A stretch of 64,000 nucleotides of DNA from Planctomycetota bacterium (GTDB lineage: Bacteria > Planctomycetota > Planctomycetia > Isosphaerales > Isosphaeraceae), in assembly GCA_021791715.1 (NCBI GenBank), contig JAJYWB010000002.1:124001-188000 (forward strand), in the 5' to 3' direction. The notes beneath the pieces were generated by a model, which saw only the letters and a list, made by a program, of their open reading frames with translations, was not told the DNA's origin and made no database searches. This document shows, piece after piece, positions 8,549-17,752 of the stretch. How positions within the stretch are numbered: the stretch's first letter is position 1; each line of letters begins with the position of its first letter. A program made the position numbers and the translations under genes.

Positions 8549-9577
8549 ATGCGACAATACGTTAACACGCTTTCGAACGGCGTCTCGGTGGACGAGGTTT
8601 TCCTGGTGGCCGATAAGCAGTTGCGTGCCAACCGGCAAGGGAACCTGTATCTGCACCTTGATTTGCGTGATAAGACGGGGACGGTGGGGGCTCGGCTTTG
8701 GAACGCGACCGAGCGAATCGCCGCGGGTTTCGAGCCCGGCGATTACCTTCGCGTACGCGCCAAGGTTCAGGTGTTTCAGGGCGCTCTTCAGATGATCGTC
8801 TCGCATCTCGAGGTCGCCGATTCGTCGGGGCTCGATCCCGACGACTTCACGCCACGATCGACGCTCAACGGAACGAAGTTGCTCGCTCGCCTCAAAGAGA
8901 TTTTGCTCAAGCTTTCGAATCCCCACCTCCGCGCTCTCGTCGAATGCTTTTTGATCGACGACGAATTCGTCCGCAAATTCGTGTCGGCGCCCGCGGGTAT
9001 CAAAAATCATCACGCATATAACGGCGGGTTGCTTGAGCATGTCGTTACGCTTTTGGAAACCGCCCGGGCGATCTGCGAGTTTTATCCCGAGATCGACCGC
9101 GATCTGCTGCTGACCGGGGTTTTTCTTCACGATATCGGAAAGATCGACGAGCTTTCGTATGATCGCGCTTTTTCATACACCGACGAGGGGCAATTGATCG
9201 GTCATCTGGTGATGGGGGTCGAGATGCTCCGCGACAAGGTGGAGCGAACCGCCGATCTGACGGGCGATCCGTTCCCCGCCGAGCTTTTGCTACGTGTTAA
9301 ACATATGATTGTTAGTCATCACGGTTTGTACGAATACGGCAGTCCCAAGTTGCCGATGACTCCCGAGGCGATCGCGCTTCATTATCTTGATAATCTCGAC
9401 GCGAAGATTCATTCTTTCACGCGTGAGATTCGCGACGATCCGGGTCGCGAATCGCGCTGGACGCCTTATCAGCAGGATTTGGGGCGTCGTCTCTTTAAGG
9501 GATCGAGCGGTCTCGCGGCGGCGACCGAGGGGGAGAACGGCGAGCCCGCGACCGCGGCCGAGGTCGCCGGGGAATGA
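8549..9577 (+). CDS. 3'-5' exoribonuclease, YhaM-like (OB fold + HD domain)
   Basis: The 342-residue product has an N-terminal OB-fold nucleic-acid binding region (about residues 10-105, with GNLYLHLDLRDKTGTVGARLWNA) and a metal-dependent HD phosphohydrolase domain carrying HNAYNGGLLEHVV, FLHDIGKI and the later VSHHG histidines. This combination is that of YhaM/CBF1-type 3'-5' exoribonucleases of RNA turnover. The start is placed at MRQYVNTL (8549), because the 26 residues upstream do not match the fold. RNase R begins 40 bases downstream on the same strand, so the two form a likely RNA-decay operon. Confidence 0.85.
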   Translation: MRQYVNTLSNGVSVDEVFLVADKQLRANRQGNLYLHLDLRDKTGTVGARLWNATERIAAGFEPGDYLRVRAKVQVFQGALQMIVSHLEVADSSGLDPDDFTPRSTLNGTKLLARLKEILLKLSNPHLRALVECFLIDDEFVRKFVSAPAGIKNHHAYNGGLLEHVVTLLETARAICEFYPEIDRDLLLTGVFLHDIGKIDELSYDRAFSYTDEGQLIGHLVMGVEMLRDKVERTADLTGDPFPAELLLRVKHMIVSHHGLYEYGSPKLPMTPEAIALHYLDNLDAKIHSFTREIRDDPGRESRWTPYQQDLGRRLFKGSSGLAAATEGENGEPATAAEVAGE

Positions 9578-9617
9578 GTTTCGCGGTCTTTTTTAATCAC
9601 GGAACGGCCGGGCGAGA

Positions 9618-11954
9618 ATGACGCGAGACGAAGCCGAGGCGAGGATTCTGAAGGAACTGCGCGAGCGATCCCGCAAACCGCCGACGGCGCGCGGGCTCTG
9701 GAAGCTTTCGGGCCTGTTCGCCGACGATTATCCCGAATTTAAACGAATCATCAAGCATATGCTTGACGAGGGGGTGATCGTTCGCCGTTCCGATCGAGCG
9801 TTGCTCGTCGCGGGTTCCGACGAGGGTTCCTCGCCGGCCTCGACCGCGGGCAAAGGAGTGATCGTCGGCGTTTTTCGCCGCAACCGCAAAGGTTTCGGCT
9901 TCGTCCGCCAGACCGGAGTAACGGATAAAAACAAAGATATTTATATTCCTGTTGAATCCGCGGGAGACGCCTCGACCGGCGACGTCGTCGCGGTGCGGCT
10001 GAAGCCGAGATCGCGCGATCGCGGGCCGAATCGTCGCGGCGAGATCGTCGAGGTCCGTTCCCGCGCCTCGTCGTTATTTGTGGGAACATATCTTGAACTG
10101 GAAGGCTCGGGCTTCGTCAAGATCGACGGGGGGACGTTCCACGATCCGATTTATGTGGGCGATCCGGGCGCCAAGGGGGCGAAGCCTGGCGACAAGGCGA
10201 CGGTCGAGATCGTCCGCTACCCCTCCGCGTATGAAGGAGGCGAGGGGGTTTTGATCGAAATCCTCGGCCGTCGCGGCGAGCCCGGGGTCGACACCCTCTC
10301 GATTATCAAAAGCTTTGAACTTCCCGATCAATTTGACGAAGAGACGTTGATCGAGGCGCGGCGGAGAGCGAACGAATTCGACCCGGAACACGTTTCGGGC
10401 CGGCTCGACTTGCGCGATCTGCCGACGATCACGATCGATCCCGTGAACGCGCGTGATTTTGACGATGCGATTTCGCTCTCGCGCGATGAAAAAGGCTTTT
10501 ACACCCTCGGCGTGCACATCGCCGACGTCTCCTGGTTCGTCGAGCCCGGTTCGCACGTCGATCGCTCGGCTCGGGAGCGTGGAACGAGCGTTTATCTCCC
10601 CGATCGCGTGCTGCCGATGATCCCCGAGGTCGTCTCGAACGGAGTCGCGAGCCTTCAGGCGGGTCGAACGCGCTACACGGTCAGCGTTTTCATCGAGTTC
10701 GACCCCGAGGGACGAAAAACCGACGTCAAATTCGCGCGATCCGCGATCCGCGTTTTACAAAGATTTACCTATGAACAAGCTTATGAAGTAATTCAGCATG
10801 GAAAGATGAATCATTCGAACGGGGAGTCTTCGTTCGATCGGGTCGCGGTCGATTTGATCGCGCCGATGCGCGAATTGGCTTTGATTTTGCGGAGGCGTCG
10901 AGTCGAGCGGGGAGCGCTCGAGCTCGACATGCCCGAGATCGCGGTCGAACTGGGGGATTCGGGCGAGGTGACGGGGGCTCGGATCGTCGCGCACGACGAG
11001 AGTCATCGGTTGATCGAGGAGTTCATGCTCGCGGCGAACGAGGCCGCGGCCGAGTTTTTGACCGAGCGCGGAGTCGGTTTTTTGAGACGCGGACACGAGG
11101 ATCCCGACCCGCTCAAACTGCTTCAATTCGCCGAATTTGTGAGGAGTTTGGGGATAACGATCGACGAACCGCGCAGTCGATTCGAGCTGCAACGGCTGCT
11201 CCGTGAGACGGCTTCGCTACCCGAGGCGCACGCGATCCATTACGGCATGCTGAGGAGTTTAAAACAAGCGCGGTACACGCCCGAGGAGATCGGTCATTAC
11301 GCGCTCGCGAGCGATGATTACTGTCATTTCACCTCGCCGATCCGTCGATATCCCGATCTTCAGGTTCATCGCCAAATATTGGCGATTCTGGCGGGAAAGA
11401 AGCCGAAAAGCGATTTCGACGAACTGACGGTTTTGGGGGATCATTGCACCAAATTGGAGCGAAGGGCCGAGGCCGCCGAACGCGAGCTGATACGCGTGAA
11501 ATTACTTTCGTATCTTGAACCGAAAATCGGCGAGTTGTTTCACGCGGTCGTCGTCGGGGTCGAGGAGTTCGGGCTTTTTTGTCGACTGATCGAATTCCCG
11601 GTCGAAGGTTTGCTGCACGTCGCGGTGCTCGACGAGGCCGAATCGGGACTAGATTATTATATATATGATCCATATACGCATTCGTTGACGAGTCGACGCA
11701 AGGGCTTGCGTTATCGGTTGGGGGATCGTCTCGAGGTTCGGATCGCGCGGGTCGACGTCGACGGGCGCGAACTCGATTTGATCTTACCGCATCAAGGGGT
11801 CGATCGAGTCGCGCGTCGCGGGCCCGCGAGGAGGCGCGGCGGATCGCCGCCGCGGCGTTTCGTCGAGCCGGTGCGAGAACGATCCGCGGTTCCCAAAAAG
11901 ACGAAGGCCAAGGCCAAAACGAAAGCGAAAAAGAAGGGAAAAAAGAAACGTTGA
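9618..11954 (+). CDS. rnr: Ribonuclease R (RNB family 3'-5' exoribonuclease)
   Basis: This 778-residue processive hydrolytic exoribonuclease degrades structured RNA. In order it has a winged-helix region (residues 1-65), cold-shock domains (about 80-220, with RNRKGFGFV), the RNB catalytic domain (about 265-600) with metal-binding aspartates in TIDPVNARDFDDA (D274, D280, D282, D283), an S1 domain (about 665-740), and a lysine-rich tail. The tail after residue 755 is almost only Lys, Ala and Thr, as in other RNase R enzymes that bind structured RNA or ribosomes. The ATG at 9618 is the only sensible start. It probably shares a transcript with the upstream YhaM-like exonuclease. Confidence 0.95.
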   Translation: MTRDEAEARILKELRERSRKPPTARGLWKLSGLFADDYPEFKRIIKHMLDEGVIVRRSDRALLVAGSDEGSSPASTAGKGVIVGVFRRNRKGFGFVRQTGVTDKNKDIYIPVESAGDASTGDVVAVRLKPRSRDRGPNRRGEIVEVRSRASSLFVGTYLELEGSGFVKIDGGTFHDPIYVGDPGAKGAKPGDKATVEIVRYPSAYEGGEGVLIEILGRRGEPGVDTLSIIKSFELPDQFDEETLIEARRRANEFDPEHVSGRLDLRDLPTITIDPVNARDFDDAISLSRDEKGFYTLGVHIADVSWFVEPGSHVDRSARERGTSVYLPDRVLPMIPEVVSNGVASLQAGRTRYTVSVFIEFDPEGRKTDVKFARSAIRVLQRFTYEQAYEVIQHGKMNHSNGESSFDRVAVDLIAPMRELALILRRRRVERGALELDMPEIAVELGDSGEVTGARIVAHDESHRLIEEFMLAANEAAAEFLTERGVGFLRRGHEDPDPLKLLQFAEFVRSLGITIDEPRSRFELQRLLRETASLPEAHAIHYGMLRSLKQARYTPEEIGHYALASDDYCHFTSPIRRYPDLQVHRQILAILAGKKPKSDFDELTVLGDHCTKLERRAEAAERELIRVKLLSYLEPKIGELFHAVVVGVEEFGLFCRLIEFPVEGLLHVAVLDEAESGLDYYIYDPYTHSLTSRRKGLRYRLGDRLEVRIARVDVDGRELDLILPHQGVDRVARRGPARRRGGSPPRRFVEPVRERSAVPKKTKAKAKTKAKKKGKKKR

Positions 11955-12075
11955 TCGCGAGGACGTTCCCCTCGCGCTCGCGGCTTCGCTCGAGCCGACG
12001 AGTATCGTTAGTATGATTAAATCAGAGATTTTTGTCGGGTTTGTCGAGTCGCCGGCCGAGCGTTTATTTATCTTT

Positions 12076-12350
12076 AGAGGCTATCCGGAAAGAAAACCGC
12101 ATATTCGGCGGTTTTCACGGTGTATCATCTCATCGGGAGGGCGAACCTCCCGGTGAGCCGGCTTGATATGATTTATTCCCTATGCGATTAAAACCTCCCA
12201 TTCAATAGGGATTTACAAAACGAGGCTCACCGTGAGGTTCGCCCTCCCAAAAGAAAATAATAGCATGTGTGTATGCATAGAATATAATAATTATACTGAT
12301 AATATGAGGCTAAAAACTTAAAATCAAGCCGAGATCGATACGATGGAGTT
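12076..12350 (+). repeat. Dispersed inverted-repeat element, copy B
   Basis: The outer end reads GAGGCTATCCGGAAAGAAAA, then come left arm 12135-12159, a 64-base loop and right arm 12224-12248 with one mismatch to perfect complementarity. The right-hand tail (AAATCAAGCCGAGATCGATA followed by CGATGGA) matches that of copy D rather than copies A and C, so two sub-families seem to exist. It lies between convergent rnr and the zinc-ribbon gene. Confidence 0.75.
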
Positions 12351-12534
12351 TCCGGATAGACTCTTAACACGATCAAAAGAGAGGGTGTTTTCAACCGAGT
12401 CGAGGCGTCGACCCGGTTTATAAGTTTGGAGTCTTCGCGTGGTTCTTCCACGCGCCGTGCGCGGATCTTTTGAGCCGACTGAAGTAGAGTTTATATTAAC
12501 TGAAGGCACAGGCGAGGGTCCGATCAAATGATCA

Positions 12535-12572
12535 ATCGAAAGTTTTCTCGATATTATTAGAAGACTTTCGAT
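12535..12572 (+). other. Imperfect hairpin downstream of rnr
   Basis: ATCGAAAGTTTTCT pairs with AGAAGACTTTCGAT around a ten-base AT-rich loop; the single non-Watson-Crick position is a U-G pair on the plus strand. There is no following T-run. It could be a 3' processing or stability hairpin. The flanking 12351-12749 stretch shows no gene. Confidence 0.4.
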
Positions 12573-12749
12573 CGTGCGTCGGGCGGGTATGATCGCGGCT
12601 CCGCCGGTTTAAGGAATTATGAAATTATCAGTTAAAAGAAATAAGCTCGCGGCGGTTCGCCTTTCCTGGATTGGATTAGCGAACCACGGTGTGGAAAAGC
12701 GTCTTGTGACGTCGGCGAATTGGAGACGTCGCCGAGATCGGGCCTGGGA

Positions 12750-13064
12750 TCAGCGATTCGGTTTCGACGACTTCGAATTGGGTTTGGCGTTCGCCGATTC
12801 GATCGCTTTCCGCAATTCTTGAGCGTCGGGGATGCGCGCCACGATGATATCGGATTCGTTTTCGGGGTCGATCTCGATCAAATACCACGACCCGCAATCG
12901 CCGCAAACGCCCAGCAATCGCTCGGGAACCTCGGCCTCGGGTTGATTGATATCAAGATTCGATTCACACCGAAGGCATAAAAACCCGGAGAGTTCGTGTT
13001 CGGAATCGACCTGACTTTGGAATTCCAAATGGACAGGAACGCTTTTTCTGGACGAATCAGACAT
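12750..13064 (-). CDS. Small zinc-ribbon protein
   Basis: A 104-residue soluble protein with two CxxC knuckles, C30-LR-C33 and C54-GD-C57, spaced as in a zinc ribbon, followed by an acidic stretch and a Ser/Lys-rich tail. The segment GVCGDCGSWYLIEIDPENES resembles Zn-ribbon modules found in nucleic-acid or protein-binding proteins. The molecular role is not recognisable. The ATG at 13064 has GAGGA seven bases upstream. The gene is isolated and convergent with rnr. Confidence 0.75.
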   Translation of the reverse strand: MSDSSRKSVPVHLEFQSQVDSEHELSGFLCLRCESNLDINQPEAEVPERLLGVCGDCGSWYLIEIDPENESDIIVARIPDAQELRKAIESANAKPNSKSSKPNR

Positions 13065-13750
13065 CGGAGTGTCCTCGAACTCGAAGCACGCCAGGCTCCT
13101 AATTGAATCGTAGAGAATAACAAACGGTTTCAGCCTGTCGAAATGAAGCTCCGGATGAATCCGGAACTCATCGCTCGGATTTCACGCCGTGATACGATCG
13201 TCTCGCGAAGATCGATCAAGGCGGTCGAATCGTCGATCAGGCCCGCAAGCCGAACCGATCGCCGTCTCGGTCATTTGTAATGCGTCCTCCGATAACGGAT
13301 GATGCGAAACGCTAACGCGCGAGCGAGAAACCGCGACCATTTGGATTCGGAAAGAACCCGAAACCGACTTCTTAAGAATCGACTAGGTTTCAGTAACAAC
13401 GGCTTCGCGATATCCGCCGCGGGTCGTCGAATGTTCCAACCGAAACCTGAATTCACCCTTATCAATATCCCAACAGCCGCAAGTCAAGTCTAGTGGTTTT
13501 TTTGCGTCGGTTCGAAGACTTCCGATCGCGATCTCATCGACGACGGAGACGCCGAGGGGCGAACTTCACAATTGGAGATGTGTTCTGTTTTCGATCATTC
13601 TGTATTTGGGCTTAATTGAACCGACTTGCTTGCGCGCCGATGTTGTGCGAGTTTTGAATTCGTCGCGTCGAGCGGATTTCTCGAAAAGCCGATGTCCGGT
13701 TTCGCCGTCACGTGCGGGATAAAATGAATCGTCGTTTCGAGGGTCGGCGG
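13065..13750. other. Intergenic region upstream of sigma factor
   Basis: About 690 bases between divergent genes, with only short arginine-rich frames lacking ribosome sites. It should contain the promoter of the sigma/FecR operon; no motif could be assigned with confidence. Confidence 0.35.
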
Positions 13751-14281
13751 ATGAATCGCGAAGAAGCACATGCCGCACAGGTGTTTATGGCGCACCACGG
13801 GTTTGTGATGGGGTTGGCGCTCAAGCACGCCCCCTGGCCTGGGCTCGCCGAAGACGTTCTGCAGCAGGTTTTTCTTGAATTTATCTCGAAAGCGGGCCGG
13901 TGGGATCTCGATTCCGACCCCAAGCCGTTGCTCGCGACGATGACTCGACTTGTCGCTCAACGCTATTGGCGCGAACGCTCGCGCGAAATGCCCGAAATGA
14001 TGCGCAAGCTCGCCGATCATGTACGGATGCTCGCCGAAGAACGAACCGCGCCCGCTCGGTACGAGGAAGAAACCGACGCCCTCAGACGTTGCCTCGAAAA
14101 ACTGCCCGAAAAAAGCCGTTCATTAATTGATATGTATTATTACGCCGATCTTTCGACCGCCGAGATCGCGTCTCAAACCGGAACGCGCGCCGACACGGTT
14201 TGCCGAGCAATCTGTCGCTTACGCGAAAAACTTCGTATCTGCATCAACCGTGCGACCCGGGGGGGAGAGGCTTATGTCTAG
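13751..14281 (+). CDS. ECF-like RNA polymerase sigma factor (planctomycete type)
   Basis: The protein is 176 residues. Region 2 resembles AEDVLQQVFLEFISKA and is followed by a WRERSREMPE stretch. Region 4 is a helix-turn-helix of the form LPEKSRSLIDMYYYADLSTAEIASQTG...VCRAICRLREKL. It is expected to direct RNA polymerase to a small regulon. Starts at 13712 (GTG) and 13724 (ATG) are also open; 13751 is preferred because GAGGG lies seven bases upstream. Its stop codon overlaps the next gene's start by eight bases, so the FecR-type membrane protein is translationally coupled and is the likely partner or regulator. Confidence 0.85.
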   Translation: MNREEAHAAQVFMAHHGFVMGLALKHAPWPGLAEDVLQQVFLEFISKAGRWDLDSDPKPLLATMTRLVAQRYWRERSREMPEMMRKLADHVRMLAEERTAPARYEEETDALRRCLEKLPEKSRSLIDMYYYADLSTAEIASQTGTRADTVCRAICRLREKLRICINRATRGGEAYV

Positions 14282-15944
14282 CGCGCCCGAACCTTCCGAC
14301 GCCGAGCGATCGATCGACGAAGTCGACGTTTTGATCGAACGGTACCTGACCGGAACGTTGACCTCAGACGACGCCGAGATCTTGCTCAAACGGCTGGAAG
14401 CCGACCCCGATCTGGGAAAAAACATACTGGATCAGTTTTATATTGATGCGATGCTGAAAAGTTCGTGCGGATCGCGGACACGCGTCTTCGACGATTTATC
14501 GCGGTCCGGGCGAAGCGGCGAGGGAGCTTTCGAGCGTGTTTCGAAGCGAGTCGGGCGATTCAAGCGGTCGGCTCGGGCGATTTCCGCGGCGTGTTTCGCG
14601 ATCGTCGTCGGCGCGATTGTTTTATCGACGGGCGCCGCTCGATTTTGGCCGCGAGGCGATCGAAGCCGTGAAGCCGCCCAGTCGGTTTCGCTCGTCGAGC
14701 CGACGACGGCGTCGGTCGCGGTGTTGGCTCGCTCGGTCGACGCGACCTGGTCCGATCCGTCCCGCTCTTACGATGTCGGTTCGCCGCTCAACCCAGGCGG
14801 GTTACGGCTCAAATCGGGGCTTGTGGAAATCGAGTTTTACAGCGGAGCGCGTGTCGTGCTCGAAGGCCCCGGCGAGCTCGAACTCCGGTCGTCGCTCGAG
14901 GCTTATTGTAAGTCGGGCAGGTTGAGCGCCGAGACGCCCCCTTCGGCTCGAGGGTTTCGGATCGGCACTCCCAACGGCGCGGTCGTCGATCTGGGAACCG
15001 AATTCGGCCTCGACGTCACGGGTGCAGGATCGGAAGTTCATGTGTTTAAAGGCGAGGTGGAACTTCACGCCGATTCGACGCCTAAGCGTAGTTTGAAGGA
15101 AGGTGAGGCCGCGGCGATCGGCAAGAAAACCTCGGTTCGGGTGTTTTCGGCGAACCCGACGGCGTTTAACACCCCCGCGATGATTCGAAGCAAATCGGCC
15201 GCGGCTCTGAAACGTCAATTTGAAGCGTGGCGTTCGGCGAGCGCTCGCTGGAATTCGGATCCTTCATTGCTCGCTCGGTTTGATATCGAGGGGCTCGCTC
15301 CCGGCGATCGAACGCTTTTGAACCGGGCGGAGGGTTCGCCGATCGGTCCCGCGACGATCGTCGGTTGCGGCCGAGTGGATGGACGTTGGCCGGGCAAGGG
15401 GGCGTTGGAATTCCGAGGCGTCGGCGACCGCGTACGTCTCGAAGTTCCCTGCGAGATTTCTTCGTTCACGTTCGCGGCTTGGGTTCGAGTGAACGGATTG
15501 GACCGAAGGTTCAATTCGCTTTTCATGTCGGACGATTTCAAGCCGGGGGCGACTCACTGGCAAATCCTCCACGACGGTCGCATCCGCCTCGGCGTCGCGG
15601 GGCGTAACGGATCGGTTTCGGTCGATTACGATAGCCCCGTCGTCTTCACGCCCGAACGGCTGGGGCGCTGGGTTCATCTCGCGGTCGTGTTCGACTCCGA
15701 CAAACGACAGGTTATTCACTACGTGGACGGTCGAACCGTCGGTTCCAGGCCCGTGCGCAACGTCTTTCCGTTACGCGTCGGATCGGCCGAGATCGGCAAC
15801 TGGAGTTCGGCCGCACGCGTCGATCGGTCGCCGATTCGCCACTATAGCGGTCGGATCGACGAGTTTTCGTTTTATCGTAGAGCGCTCGAAGAGGCGGAAA
15901 TCGGCGCGATTTCCGGCCTCGAAGCGAACTCGGACGATTCCTGA
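14274..15944 (+). CDS. FecR-domain membrane protein with C-terminal LamG domain
   Basis: This 556-residue protein has a cytoplasmic N-terminal part with the IERYLTGTLTSDDAEILLKRLEADP helix region typical of anti-sigma-like proteins. One membrane helix lies near residues 100-125 (ISAACFAIVVGAIVLSTGA). A FecR-type domain follows (about 180-290, with GRLSAETPPSARGFRIGTP, VDLGTEFGL and VFKGEVEL), and then a concanavalin-like LamG domain (about 375-550, ending GRIDEFSFYRRALEEAEI). The architecture suggests signalling between the periplasm and the upstream sigma factor, with carbohydrate or glycoprotein sensing inferred from LamG. GGGGGAGAGG precedes the ATG, which overlaps the sigma factor stop. 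Confidence 0.85.
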   Translation: MSSAPEPSDAERSIDEVDVLIERYLTGTLTSDDAEILLKRLEADPDLGKNILDQFYIDAMLKSSCGSRTRVFDDLSRSGRSGEGAFERVSKRVGRFKRSARAISAACFAIVVGAIVLSTGAARFWPRGDRSREAAQSVSLVEPTTASVAVLARSVDATWSDPSRSYDVGSPLNPGGLRLKSGLVEIEFYSGARVVLEGPGELELRSSLEAYCKSGRLSAETPPSARGFRIGTPNGAVVDLGTEFGLDVTGAGSEVHVFKGEVELHADSTPKRSLKEGEAAAIGKKTSVRVFSANPTAFNTPAMIRSKSAAALKRQFEAWRSASARWNSDPSLLARFDIEGLAPGDRTLLNRAEGSPIGPATIVGCGRVDGRWPGKGALEFRGVGDRVRLEVPCEISSFTFAAWVRVNGLDRRFNSLFMSDDFKPGATHWQILHDGRIRLGVAGRNGSVSVDYDSPVVFTPERLGRWVHLAVVFDSDKRQVIHYVDGRTVGSRPVRNVFPLRVGSAEIGNWSSAARVDRSPIRHYSGRIDEFSFYRRALEEAEIGAISGLEANSDDS

Positions 15945-16163
15945 ACCCCGATTCAACGAACAAGCCTTTTTATGACAAGAAAGAACAAGTGAATCAGGAT
16001 TTCAAGGTTTCGTGCATAAATGATTATAAAGCAATGCGAATTCATCGAAAGCGTGTTCGTCGGTCGGCCGAGCGACGGTACGTCTCCGCCGGGCTCGACG
16101 GCGATCTCCGCCGTCGTTTTTCGTGATTCTCCCGTGATTTCCCTCTCATCGAAAGGCATGGTT

Positions 16164-17609
16164 ATGTCGAATCGAGGAAATTTATCGCGTCGCGGGTTTA
16201 TGACCCGGTCGCTCGCCGCGCTCTCGGCCGCCGGTCTTCCCGGCTGGTACGCCGAGCGTCTGTTCGCCGCGGCTTCGGCCGAGGCCGCGGACGATAAGGC
16301 GGTCGGAGCGAACGAAAAACTTCAGATGGGGGTGATCGGCGTCGGTCCGAATCCTCGTCGCTCGAATTCGCTTTACGGAGCGGCGAAGAAATTCAAGCAC
16401 GTTTCCTTCACAGGGGTGTGCGATGTCGACGGTCGACACCGGGAACACGCGGTGAAGCAGTATGGCAAAGACGGTTACGACGTGAAGAGTTACAAGGATT
16501 TCCGCGAGATCTGCGGCCGCGACGATATCGACGCGTTGATCATCGCGATTCCCGATCATTGGCACGCTCTCGTCGCGCTCGAGGCGCTTCGACGCGGCAA
16601 AGACGTTTATCTTGAAAAACCGCTCACGCTGACGGTTCAGGAGGCGCTCGTTTTATCCAAAGCGGTTCACGATTCGGGGCGTGTTCTTCAAACCGGGAGC
16701 CAGCAGCGATGCGAATTCGGCGGCAGGTTTCGGCTCGCCGCCGAGCTTGCGCGATCGGGTCGAATCGGCAAGATCAAAACGATTGAATGCCGTGTCGGCG
16801 GCAATCCGGTCAGCGGACCGATCAAGGCGGTCGAGCCTCCCAAGGAGCTCGATTGGGACATGTGGCTCGGCCCGACGGCGCAGGTTCCTTATCGCTACGA
16901 AAGCGAGAAGAAAACGAACTGTCATTACGAATACCGTTGGTTCTACGAATACAGCGGCGGCAAGATGACCGACTGGGGCGCGCACCATCTTGATATCGCT
17001 CAATGGTGCCTGGGCAAAGACGGGAGCGGCCCGACCGGAGTCGAGCGAGTTTCCGCGGTCGAGCCGCATCAGGGAACCGACGGTTACAACACGCATCCAA
17101 GTTTCAAGCTTCGTTATACGTATCCCGGCGGGGTCGACGTCTTCGCGATGTCGGGCGGGGGATCGACCGTCGACGGACTTGTCGACGCCCACGGCCAGAA
17201 GCGCAAGGACAGGCAAGGGAAGGTTTATGAGGGGATCGACGGCGACGAGAACGGCCTGCTGATCAAAGGCGACGCGGGGACGATTTTCGTGGGGAGGGGA
17301 TTCATCCTGGCGAACGATTCCAAGATTTTGAGCGAGCCGATCAAGAACGATCCGATGCTCTATCCGAGTCGGCCGACCGATCATATGAAGAACTTTCTCG
17401 ATTGTGTGAAAAGCCGAGAAAAACCGATCGCCGAGGTGACCGTCGGCGCGGGTTCGGTGATCGTTTGCCACATCGGCGTGATCGCGTTGATGACGGGCAA
17501 ACCGTTGACCTGGGATCCCGCGGCTCATCGGTTTACCGGACAAAACGCCGACGACGGCAACAGGCTTCTAAGCCGCGAGATGCGTTCTCCCTGGAAGCTC
17601 GAAGCGTAA
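16164..17609 (+). CDS. Tat-exported Gfo/Idh/MocA family oxidoreductase
   Basis: This 481-residue predicted NAD(P)-dependent oxidoreductase acts on a sugar or inositol-type substrate. The N-terminus MSNRGNLSRRGFMTRSLAAL is a twin-arginine signal, so the enzyme is exported folded. A Rossmann domain follows (MGVIGVGPNPR) with the family motif EKPLTLTVQEA, and then the C-terminal alpha/beta domain. Two ATGs six bases apart are possible; 16164 has GAAAGG at the proper distance. It lies between the sigma/FecR pair and the cytochrome fusion, as is common in planctomycete polysaccharide and sugar catabolic clusters. The true substrate cannot be read from the sequence. Confidence 0.88.
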   Translation: MSNRGNLSRRGFMTRSLAALSAAGLPGWYAERLFAAASAEAADDKAVGANEKLQMGVIGVGPNPRRSNSLYGAAKKFKHVSFTGVCDVDGRHREHAVKQYGKDGYDVKSYKDFREICGRDDIDALIIAIPDHWHALVALEALRRGKDVYLEKPLTLTVQEALVLSKAVHDSGRVLQTGSQQRCEFGGRFRLAAELARSGRIGKIKTIECRVGGNPVSGPIKAVEPPKELDWDMWLGPTAQVPYRYESEKKTNCHYEYRWFYEYSGGKMTDWGAHHLDIAQWCLGKDGSGPTGVERVSAVEPHQGTDGYNTHPSFKLRYTYPGGVDVFAMSGGGSTVDGLVDAHGQKRKDRQGKVYEGIDGDENGLLIKGDAGTIFVGRGFILANDSKILSEPIKNDPMLYPSRPTDHMKNFLDCVKSREKPIAEVTVGAGSVIVCHIGVIALMTGKPLTWDPAAHRFTGQNADDGNRLLSREMRSPWKLEA

Positions 17610-17752
17610 CGACGACCGCGGCGAGGCGGGCCGAGAGCCGCGCGGTTCTCGGCCGTCGCCGTTTCGTTTCACCCGCCGATTCCTCAATTTCCGCCGCGAG
17701 GCGCCTCGAATTCATGACGCTTTCCCCACGAACAATCAAGCCGAGGAAGAAT

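Noticed and set aside
12619-12822. 67-codon plus-strand frame
   Set aside because: It overlaps the zinc-ribbon gene on the other strand, which has CxxC pairs and a ribosome site.
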